31,768 nt of DNA, from positions 1-31,768 of the forward strand of contig DATEKK010000044.1 in NCBI GenBank assembly GCA_035277485.1, read 5' to 3'. The translations under genes and the position numbers were made by a program. The stretch's first letter is position 1; the number at the start of each line of letters is the position of its first letter. The stretch comes from JADGGM01 sp035277485. Lineage in GTDB: Bacteria > Gemmatimonadota > Gemmatimonadetes > Gemmatimonadales > Gemmatimonadaceae. The notes under the pieces are model-generated. The model searched no databases. It was not told the DNA's origin and worked only from the letters and a program-made list of their open reading frames with translations. Shown here piece by piece: positions 15,935-23,121 of this stretch.

Positions 15935-16273
15935 TCAACGCACGACCACGAGCCAGATGAGAATCGCCAGCGCCACGCAGGCGATCGCTACGCCGGCACG
16001 CCGTCGCCACACCGCCCGCGCGCGATCCGTGGCCGACTGCTCCGCCATTCGCTCCGCGAGTCGGCCCCACGCCTGCTCGATCTCGCCCTCGGTGAAGCTC
16101 ACCGGTGGCTCGTGGTCGGCAGGCTGGGCGAAGAGGCTCTGAAGCCGGTTGATGAAGAGCCGGCGCTCAGGCTGGCCGTCGATCCAGGCCTCGAGCTCCG
16201 CCAGATCTTCCGGCGTGCACTGTCCAATCGCGTAGCGTTCGAGTAGGGGCAACGGCACGTCGTCCGGCACCAC
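15935..16273 (-). CDS. small single-pass membrane protein, candidate anti-sigma factor
   Basis: About 112 residues. The cytoplasmic part (LLERYAIGQCTPEDLAELEAWIDGQPERRLFINRLQSL) matches the helical, sigma-binding N-terminal style of FecR/DUF4880 proteins. A C-terminal membrane helix follows (AGVAIACVALAILIWLVVV) and the chain ends there, so the periplasmic FecR domain is absent. It converges on the ECF sigma gene. Start choice: GTG 16273 has GGGAG at a normal distance, whereas the frame extends to a TTG at 16339 with no family-like sequence. It could regulate the neighbouring sigma factor without an outer-membrane receptor, or serve another sigma factor. I do not recognise a named family beyond this resemblance. 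Confidence 0.6.
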   Translation of the reverse strand: MVPDDVPLPLLERYAIGQCTPEDLAELEAWIDGQPERRLFINRLQSLFAQPADHEPPVSFTEGEIEQAWGRLAERMAEQSATDRARAVWRRRAGVAIACVALAILIWLVVVR

Positions 16274-16480
16274 GATCGATGTCTCCCGAGCGTCGATGGC
16301 GACCAATATACGGTCGTGCGCGGAGCCGAACACATCCAACGCATGCGCCGAGTATCAAACTCTTGCGCCGCCGAGCTGAACGTCCAACGGGCCTATCGCG
16401 TACTACATTCGGCGGCCGCTCGAGGCCGCCCGGCGCCCGATCTACCAGCGGCTCGATCCCCTCTCGAAAGGAACTTGAGG

Positions 16481-19405
16481 ATGTCCGACATTTCCCGGAA
16501 GGTCCGGCTCGTCTGCACGTTCGCGGCTTGCGCGATGCTCGTGCCCCCCGCGGCCCGTGCCCAACAAGCCGTCGACTCGGCTTACACGGCGCAGATCAAG
16601 CAGGACCTCGAGGACCCGCGCATCTCGACGGAGCTCGTCGACTACCTACCCGCGTCGGCGGGCGTGCCGTCACCGCTCAAGGTGTTAGGCCACATCGTAG
16701 GCGCGCCGGGCATCCTCGACCGCAACGCGGACATCGACAAGTACTTCGACGCGCTCGCGAAAACATCGCCGCGCGTAAAGGTGTGGCGGATCGGCAAGAC
16801 GGAGGAAGGCCGCGACATGATCCTCGCCGCGATCGCGGACGAGGCCACCCTCAAGGACCTGGACAACTATCGCGGCATGCTGGCTGCGTTAGGCGACCCG
16901 CGCAAAACCTCGCCCGAGCAGGCGCAGCAGCTCATCCATACGGCGAAGCCCATCTATTATATCACGAGCGGCATCCACTCCCCGGAGTTCGGCGGGCCCG
17001 AGATGCTGATGGAGCTCGCGTACCGGTTGGCCGTGGACTCGTCGCAGTTCATCCAGAACATCCGCAATAACGTGATCGTGCTCATCACGCCGGTGATCGA
17101 GCCGGACGGCCGCGACAAAGCGGTCGACACGTACTACTACAACAAGAAGCTGCCCAAGGGTGCCACGCGGCTGCCGCTCATGTACTGGGGCAAATATGTG
17201 CAGCACGACAATAACCGCGACGGGATGGGGCAGTTCCTTCAGCTCACCAAGCACACCACGCAAGCGGTGCTCGACTGGCATCCGACGATTCTGCACGACC
17301 TCCACGAAGCGCAGACGTATCTCTACGCATCCACGGGCACCGGCCCGTACAACGAGCAGATCGATCCGATCACCGTGGACGAATGGTGGATGCTCGCCGA
17401 GAACGACGTGATGGAGATGACGAAGCGCGGCGTGCCGGGCGTGTGGACGTACGGATTCTACGACGGGTGGACGCCTAACTATCTCTTTTTCATCGCCCAC
17501 ACGCACAACGAGCTCGGCCGCTTCTACGAAGTGCAGAGCTACGGGCCGGACAACTACGTCGTGAAGCCGCGCCCAACGACGACGAGCCGCGAATGGTTCC
17601 GGCCTAACCCGCCGCTCGACAGCATCAACTGGGGTCCGCGCAACAACACCAACATCCAGGAGTCGGCCATCCTGTTCGCCCTGTCGGACGTGGCGAAGAA
17701 CAAGGAGACGTTCCTCGACAACTATTGGCGCAAGAACGTGCGCGCGGTGGACAAGGGGAAGACCGGTCCCATCTATGGATGGGTTATCCCTGCCCAACAG
17801 TACCGCAAGGCAAACGCGGCCGACGCGGTGAACGATCTACGAGCGCAAGGTCTCGAGGTGCAGACGGCCAATTCCGCGTTCACGGTCGGGGCCGTATCGG
17901 TGAGGGCGGGCGATTACATCATTCGCGGCGACCAACCGTACCGCACGCTGGCCGACATGTACTTCGCGCTGCAGCATTTCTCGCCGAAGAATCCCGCGCC
18001 GTACGACGACACGGGGTGGACGTTCCCGCTCATGCGCGACATCACGGTCACGCCGATCCACGACAAGAGTTTGCTCGACCAGCCGATGACGATGCTCGCC
18101 AAGGATGCGGTGGCACCGGGCGGTGTGTCGGGGAGCGGGAGCGTGCTCGTGGTGGACAACACCGCCGACAACAACGTTGTCGCGTTCCGGTTCAAGTTCG
18201 CGAAAACCAAGATGCAGGCGGCCGAGGAAGACTTCGACGCCGATGGTCATCACTTCCGGGCCGGCGCGATGATCATCCCGAACGCCAACCGGTCGCAGAT
18301 GGAGCCCGAGCTCGCGAAGCTGGGTCTGTCGGCGTACGCGATGGCGTCCGCGCCTAACGTGAAGATGCACGAGCTCGATGTCCCGCGCATCGGCTACGTC
18401 CACAGTTGGACGCGCACGCAGGACGAAGGTTGGGTCCGCGCGGCGCTCGACACGTACGGGATTCCCTACACCTACTTTGGCGACGTGAAGCTCCGCGACC
18501 CGAATCTGCGGCAGAAATACGATGTGATCATCATGCCGCACATCGGCGGAACGGTGCAGACCATGGTGAACGGTATTCCGAAAACCGGCGCCACGCCCCT
18601 GCCCTACAAGAAGACGTCCGAGTTCCAGAGCTTCGGGACGCCCGACTCGTCGAGCGACATCCGGGGCGGCATGGGTCTCGACGGCGTGAAGAACCTGTAC
18701 GACTTCGTCGAGCAAGGTGGGACGCTCATCGTCGAAGGATCGACGTCGGAGATTTTCCCGGGCTACAACCTCGCGCCCGGCGTGAGCATCGAGCACCCCG
18801 ACAGCCTGTTCGCGCGCGGCAGCATCATGCGCGGCGACATCACGGACATGTCGAGCCCGATCGTCTACGGCTACGAGCACGACGAGATCCCGGTGTACTT
18901 CAACCAGGGTCCGGTGATCCGCGTGGCCACGGGCCCCGGTGAGTTTTTCGGCGGATTCAATCGCGGTCCGGACGTTGGGCAGGACGTGACGCCGATGGCG
19001 ACACCGATGCCGTTGTCGCCGTGGAATCCCGATTCGGTGGCAGCGCTACGCAATTCAGCGCCCGGGACGGCATCCGGTGTGGTGCGAGGTATGCGAGGCC
19101 GCCCTGCGCCTAACGCAAGCGCCGATACATCATCTCAGGGCCCGCGTGTCATCATGCGATTCCCCCGGCGTCCGGCCGACATGCTGCTCTCGGGCACGCT
19201 GCAAGGCGGCGACGCGCTTTCCGATCGCGCACAGGTCGTGGACGAATCGGTGGGCAAAGGCCACATCGTGATGTTTGCGATCCGCCCATTCTGGCGCTGG
19301 CAAACGCAGGGCACCTACATGCTCGGCTTCAACACGATCATGAACTGGGACCACCTGGACGCAGGTCGTCACGCCGCGGCAGCACCGCAGGTGGGCCAGC
19401 GATGA
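16481..19405 (+). CDS. secreted M14 family zinc carboxypeptidase
   Basis: A 974-residue exported metallopeptidase. The ATG at 16481 follows TTGAGG and opens a signal peptide (RLVCTFAACAMLVPPAARAQQ). The M14 fold starts near residue 60. Its zinc pair is in GIHSPEFGG (His166, Glu169, the HxxE motif), then ITPVIEPDGRD, with the third His in ILHDLHEAQ (His272 or His275). The long C-terminal part (about residues 560-960) carries a class I amidotransferase-like sheet segment (YDVIIMPHIGG ... LYDFVEQGGTLIVEGST) found in large M14 proteins of this type. The likely role is trimming external peptides for uptake. The frame is open from 16316, but that extension covers the anti-sigma promoter region and precedes the signal peptide. 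No operon partner is certain. Confidence 0.88.
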   Translation: MSDISRKVRLVCTFAACAMLVPPAARAQQAVDSAYTAQIKQDLEDPRISTELVDYLPASAGVPSPLKVLGHIVGAPGILDRNADIDKYFDALAKTSPRVKVWRIGKTEEGRDMILAAIADEATLKDLDNYRGMLAALGDPRKTSPEQAQQLIHTAKPIYYITSGIHSPEFGGPEMLMELAYRLAVDSSQFIQNIRNNVIVLITPVIEPDGRDKAVDTYYYNKKLPKGATRLPLMYWGKYVQHDNNRDGMGQFLQLTKHTTQAVLDWHPTILHDLHEAQTYLYASTGTGPYNEQIDPITVDEWWMLAENDVMEMTKRGVPGVWTYGFYDGWTPNYLFFIAHTHNELGRFYEVQSYGPDNYVVKPRPTTTSREWFRPNPPLDSINWGPRNNTNIQESAILFALSDVAKNKETFLDNYWRKNVRAVDKGKTGPIYGWVIPAQQYRKANAADAVNDLRAQGLEVQTANSAFTVGAVSVRAGDYIIRGDQPYRTLADMYFALQHFSPKNPAPYDDTGWTFPLMRDITVTPIHDKSLLDQPMTMLAKDAVAPGGVSGSGSVLVVDNTADNNVVAFRFKFAKTKMQAAEEDFDADGHHFRAGAMIIPNANRSQMEPELAKLGLSAYAMASAPNVKMHELDVPRIGYVHSWTRTQDEGWVRAALDTYGIPYTYFGDVKLRDPNLRQKYDVIIMPHIGGTVQTMVNGIPKTGATPLPYKKTSEFQSFGTPDSSSDIRGGMGLDGVKNLYDFVEQGGTLIVEGSTSEIFPGYNLAPGVSIEHPDSLFARGSIMRGDITDMSSPIVYGYEHDEIPVYFNQGPVIRVATGPGEFFGGFNRGPDVGQDVTPMATPMPLSPWNPDSVAALRNSAPGTASGVVRGMRGRPAPNASADTSSQGPRVIMRFPRRPADMLLSGTLQGGDALSDRAQVVDESVGKGHIVMFAIRPFWRWQTQGTYMLGFNTIMNWDHLDAGRHAAAAPQVGQR

Positions 19406-19406
19406 A

Positions 19407-19463
19407 GGCGGACACGACAAGACACTGCCGGACTTAAGGGCGGACACGACTAGACACTGCCGG
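19407..19463. repeat. 25-bp direct repeat pair
   Basis: The units at 19407-19431 and 19439-19463 are identical except for one base (GACAAGACA versus GACTAGACA) and are 7 bp apart. A third partial copy (GCACTGCCGG) follows at 19464-19473. They lie directly after the M14 stop. The rest of the 247-bp gap to the next gene shows nothing clear. Confidence 0.7.
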
Positions 19464-19652
19464 GCACTGCCGGATTGCTCGGCTGACTTGTCAGGATCAT
19501 CGACCGCGGCGTGGCTCCGTTTCCAATGACCGCCCGCGACGATTCCCGACAGCGCGTCCGAGCAATCCGGCCGTGTCCGCGTTCTGTGCGCCCTCTAAAC
19601 CCATCCGCCGGTCGCGCTGTCCAAGCTCTGACTTCATCCGTGACGCGACTCG

Positions 19653-22205
19653 GTGCTTGGCGGCATTCCGCTATTGCTTGCGCTGCAAGCCGTACAACCC
19701 ATAGCAGCAGCCACCCACTCGCCCGCCGGTCGCGCGACGGCCACGTCGGTCCAGGCAACACTCGCGACCACCGCGCCCGTGATCGACGGACGCGATGACG
19801 ATGCGGTCTGGCGCACGGCGCCGGTGATCGATCAATTCCTCGAAGCGGAGCCAACCGAAGGCGGCGTGCCGAAGGCGCGCACCGAAGCACGCATCTCGTA
19901 CGATGCGCACAACCTGTATGTGTTCGTGCGCGCGTACGATCCGCACCCCGACAGCATCGTGAGTCTCTTGTCGCGACGCGACGACCAAACAGCGTCGGAC
20001 CATATTACGATCCTGCTCGACTCGTATCACGATCACCGCACCGGCTTCGAGTTTTCCGTCAACCCCGCCGGCGTCAAGTCCGACTACGCGATCTACAACG
20101 ATGGCACCGAAGACGTTTCCTGGGACGCGATCTGGGACGTCGCGACGCGCATCGACTCGCTCGGATGGACGGCCGAGTACCGCATTCCGCTCTCGCAGCT
20201 CCACTATCACGTTCGCGCGAACGGTGTGTTCGGCATTCTCATCTGGCGCGTGATCGAGCGGTACACGGAGACGATCACGTGGCCGCTCTACCACATGTCG
20301 CGCTCGGGTCTGGTCTCGCAATTCGGCGAGCTCAGGGGACTCGATGGACTCGCGCGGCCGGGCGATCTCGAGGTCACTCCGTACGTCGTCACGAAGAACG
20401 TGCAGGGGCCGCCGTCATCCGGATACGATCGCGATCAACAAGTGAGCCTGGGCGGCGATCTCAAGTATCAGCTCTCGTCCGACTTGCTGCTCAACGCGAC
20501 GGCGAATCCGGACTTTGGACAGGTGGACGCGGATCCGTCGCAGCTCAACCTCTCCGCATTCGAGACGTTTTTCTCCGAGCGACGACCGTTCTTCGTCGAG
20601 GGCAAGGGGCTGTTCACGTTCAACGTGAACTGCGTCGTCGTGTTGGATTGCAACACGGGCGAAGGTCTGTTCTATTCGCGGCGCATCGGTCGCTCGCCCG
20701 AGCTCGCGAACGTGTACGACGACTCGACCGCCGAGCAGGCCACGCGCATCCTGGGCGCCGCGAAGCTCACGGGCCGGTTGGCCGGCGGCCTTTCGTTAGG
20801 CGTGATGGACGCCGTCACGGATCGCGTGGGCGGCACGGACAACGTCACGCTCGAGCCGCGCGCCAACTACGCGGTGGTCCGCGCCAACCAGGATTACGCC
20901 GACGGGAACGGCAGCGTCGGGTTCATCTTCACGGGCGTGAATCGGCAGACCGACTCGTCGAGCAGCCCGTACCTCCACTCGAGTGCGTACGCCGGCGGCA
21001 TCGACGCGCGCCGCCGATTTCTTGGCGACTACGAGGTGTCGGGCTCGCTCGACGCGAGCCGGGTAGCCGGGAGTTCCGCCGCGATCGCGCTGACGCAGGA
21101 GGATCCCGTCCATTTGTATCAAAGGCCCGATGGTCCGCTCGTGTTCGATTCGACGCGCACATCGCTCTCCGGCACCAACGTCGAGGTGCGCGCGGCGAAG
21201 GTGGGCGGCAAACTGTTACAGTGGGAAACGGCGTACCAGCGGCGATCGCCCGGCTTCGAGATCAACGACCTGGGCTTCCTGCGTCAGGCCGATCAGCAGG
21301 AGTGGACGAGCTGGGCGGCGCTCGCGTTCCGTAAGCCTAACGCAGTGTGGCAGCAGTTTCGTTGGAACTTCAATTACTGGCAGTACTGGAGCGACGCCGG
21401 CCTGCCTACGGAGCGCGCGTTCAACAGCAACATTCACGCGCAATTCAACGATCGGTGGTGGCTGCACATGGGCGGCACGATCGGTCAGTTAGGCACCACG
21501 TTCTGCGACCGATGCGCGCGCGGCGGGCCCGCCATCCGCCAGGACGCCTACGTCGCGCCCTGGTTGCAGATTCAGGGTGACGACCGCGATGCGATTCTTC
21601 CGTCCGTCTCGGTCAACTACTGGCGCGGCGACGGCGGACGGTCGCACTCGCTGAGCGTGTCGCCCGAGTTCGACATCAAAGTTTCGTCGCGCTTTTCCAC
21701 TTCGGTATACGGCGGCTACACACGGAATCGGAACGACACACAGTACTTCAACACCTACACGGACTCCGCGGATGCGCTGCACTATACGTTCGCCCACCTC
21801 GAGCAGCGCACGCTGAGCCTCACGTGGCGCCTGGACTACGCGTTCACGCCTAACGCCACGCTCCAGCTCTATGCGTCTCCGTTCGTCTCCAAAGGGACGT
21901 ATACCAACGTGCGCGAGCTGGCAGATCCGCACGCCGTCGCCTACACGGCGCGCTACAAGCCGTACGGCGACACGACGGTCACCAACGACCCGGGCGGGTT
22001 CAACGTGCAGCAGTTCCGGTCCAACCTCGTGTTCCGGTGGGAGTACCGCCGCGGCTCGACGCTGTTTCTGGTCTGGAGCCAGGGCCGGGACGGATCGTTC
22101 CCGGTGGAGGGCACGCGGACCTTCGCGGGCGACTTGAACGAGCTGTTCGCCCAACGGTCAAACGACATCTTTCTCATCAAGTTCTCGTACTGGTTCGCGC
22201 GGTAG
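19653..22205 (+). CDS. DUF5916 outer-membrane protein with CBM9-like N-domain
   Basis: An 850-residue exported protein. After a signal peptide (LGGIPLLLALQAVQPIAAA), residues about 38-220 form a CBM9-like beta-sandwich (VIDGRDDDAVWRTAPVIDQF, ARISYDAHNLYVFVRAYD, WTAEYRIPLSQL). The rest is the DUF5916 beta-barrel region, with the typical NPDFGQVDADPSQLNLSAFETFFSERRPFF block and a C-terminal LIKFSYWFAR ending in an aromatic-basic pair, as in outer-membrane proteins. GTG 19653 is the only usable start, since an in-frame TGA lies 12 bp upstream. The molecular function of the family is unknown; it is usually encoded near TonB receptors and peptidases. Transport or surface binding of oligomers is a guess. 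Confidence 0.87.
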   Translation: MLGGIPLLLALQAVQPIAAATHSPAGRATATSVQATLATTAPVIDGRDDDAVWRTAPVIDQFLEAEPTEGGVPKARTEARISYDAHNLYVFVRAYDPHPDSIVSLLSRRDDQTASDHITILLDSYHDHRTGFEFSVNPAGVKSDYAIYNDGTEDVSWDAIWDVATRIDSLGWTAEYRIPLSQLHYHVRANGVFGILIWRVIERYTETITWPLYHMSRSGLVSQFGELRGLDGLARPGDLEVTPYVVTKNVQGPPSSGYDRDQQVSLGGDLKYQLSSDLLLNATANPDFGQVDADPSQLNLSAFETFFSERRPFFVEGKGLFTFNVNCVVVLDCNTGEGLFYSRRIGRSPELANVYDDSTAEQATRILGAAKLTGRLAGGLSLGVMDAVTDRVGGTDNVTLEPRANYAVVRANQDYADGNGSVGFIFTGVNRQTDSSSSPYLHSSAYAGGIDARRRFLGDYEVSGSLDASRVAGSSAAIALTQEDPVHLYQRPDGPLVFDSTRTSLSGTNVEVRAAKVGGKLLQWETAYQRRSPGFEINDLGFLRQADQQEWTSWAALAFRKPNAVWQQFRWNFNYWQYWSDAGLPTERAFNSNIHAQFNDRWWLHMGGTIGQLGTTFCDRCARGGPAIRQDAYVAPWLQIQGDDRDAILPSVSVNYWRGDGGRSHSLSVSPEFDIKVSSRFSTSVYGGYTRNRNDTQYFNTYTDSADALHYTFAHLEQRTLSLTWRLDYAFTPNATLQLYASPFVSKGTYTNVRELADPHAVAYTARYKPYGDTTVTNDPGGFNVQQFRSNLVFRWEYRRGSTLFLVWSQGRDGSFPVEGTRTFAGDLNELFAQRSNDIFLIKFSYWFAR

Positions 22206-22232
22206 CGCCCCAGACGATACACGAGAAACGAA

Positions 22233-22268
22233 CGCGCCGTCCCCTGCCTAACGGCAAAGGACGGCGCG
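22233..22268. terminator. hairpin terminator behind the DUF5916 gene
   Basis: A perfect 10-bp stem (CGCGCCGTCC 22233-22242 with GGACGGCGCG 22259-22268) encloses a second 4-bp stem TGCC/GGCA with a TAAC loop. There is no T-run. The dispersed word CCTAACG forms the inner loop. Confidence 0.6.
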
Positions 22269-22271
22269 GTG

Positions 22272-22369
22272 ACCACGGTCAGCCCGAGACGGTCGCTCGG
22301 CTGACGCCGGGCACTAGCTCAGGCGATCACCGTGTGGCGACCGTTTGCCCAGCTCGGGCTGACGGTGGT
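22272..22369. repeat. long imperfect inverted repeat, structured-RNA candidate
   Basis: A 17-bp arm at 22272-22288 pairs with 22353-22369 (one mismatch). Inside it ACGGTCGC (22289-22296) pairs with GCGACCGT (22337-22344), leaving an 8-nt bulge on one side. Both strands would fold into a roughly 98-nt hairpin. It lies in the 274-bp gap between the DUF5916 gene and the membrane-protein gene. Confidence 0.6.
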
Positions 22370-22387
22370 ACTATGACTGCTGGACAA
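22319..22387 (-). CDS. possible 22-aa peptide with a very strong ribosome site
   Basis: On the - strand AGGAGGTGATCCC (22400-22388), the full complement of a 16S rRNA 3' tail, directly precedes TTG TCC AGC. A 22-codon frame runs to TGA at 22319. The same ribosome-site block precedes the real TonB receptor gene at 13944, showing that the cell uses it. The peptide (Ser/Thr-rich start, ending GRHTVIA) matches nothing I know and overlaps the inverted repeat at 22272-22369. It may be a leader peptide, a toxin-like small ORF or chance. Confidence 0.25.
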   Translation of the reverse strand: MSSSHSTTVSPSWANGRHTVIA

Positions 22388-22479
22388 GGGATCACCTCCT
22401 GGTTGCAGGGTGAAACATCGGGCGGACATCGAACAAATAACCAGGCGCACACCAGAACCCAAGAGGAGCCCGCCATCGC

Positions 22480-23088
22480 ATGATACTGGAAGCGGCTGGA
22501 TCGCCGTTCAGCGACTGGGAGAACTTCTACGTCATCGTCGGCTCCTCGGCGGCCGCGCTTACGGGTCTGCAGTTTGTCGTCATCGCCCTCATCGCCGAAT
22601 CGAGCGCGCGAACCGGGGGCCGAGCGATCGCCGCCTTCGGGACGCCCACCGTCGTGCACTTCTGCGCCGCGCTTCTGGCGTCGGCGATCGTCAGCGCGCC
22701 GTGGCGCGGCCTGGCAAACCCCGCATTCCTCATCGGTGCGCTCGGCGTGGCAGGGGTGCTCTACGCGATCGTCGTCACCAAGCGGGCGCGTGAGCAAACG
22801 ATCTACAAGCCGGTGTTCGAGGACTGGCTCTGGCATTCGATTCTCCCGTTCTGCGCGTACGGCGCGATGACCGTGGCGGCGTTCGTGCTGCGGCATCGCC
22901 CGGAGGAGGCGCTGTTCCTCGTCGGCGCCGCGGCCTTGCTCCTGGTGTTCATCGGCATCCACAATGCATGGGACACCGTTACATTCGTCGCGCTCACCTA
23001 CGGCTCGGGCGACGCGGAGCCGGGGACAGAGGCGACGCCGACCCCGGCGCCGGCCGACGGAGACCGGAAACCGGCGCCTGGCGCCTAA
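22480..23088 (+). CDS. hypothetical integral membrane protein
   Basis: A 202-residue protein of unknown function with about five hydrophobic segments: residues 16-38 (FYVIVGSSAAALTGLQFVVI), about 50-70, 80-100 (FLIGALGVAGVLYAIVVT), 118-138 (ILPFCAYGAMTVAAFVL) and 145-165. The tail is hydrophilic and rich in Pro, Thr and Ala. AGAGGA about 12 nt before the ATG is a usable ribosome site. Proteins of this shape are common and uncharacterised in soil bacteria; I cannot assign a role. It starts 110 bp after the inverted repeat described above and ends 33 bp before the S9 peptidase gene, so the two are probably co-transcribed. Confidence 0.8.
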   Translation: MILEAAGSPFSDWENFYVIVGSSAAALTGLQFVVIALIAESSARTGGRAIAAFGTPTVVHFCAALLASAIVSAPWRGLANPAFLIGALGVAGVLYAIVVTKRAREQTIYKPVFEDWLWHSILPFCAYGAMTVAAFVLRHRPEEALFLVGAAALLLVFIGIHNAWDTVTFVALTYGSGDAEPGTEATPTPAPADGDRKPAPGA

Positions 23089-23121
23089 CGGAAACGTCCG
23101 CTCACGCTCAGGAGGATTGCG

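Noticed and set aside
16316..16480. N-terminal extension of the M14 peptidase frame
   Set aside because: The signal peptide and ribosome site place the start at 16481; the extension overlaps the 5' region of the convergent anti-sigma gene.
22388..22400. 16S rRNA 3' tail on the + strand (GGGATCACCTCCT) as an rRNA gene end
   Set aside because: Flanking sequence shows no 16S helices; it is better read as a ribosome site on the - strand.
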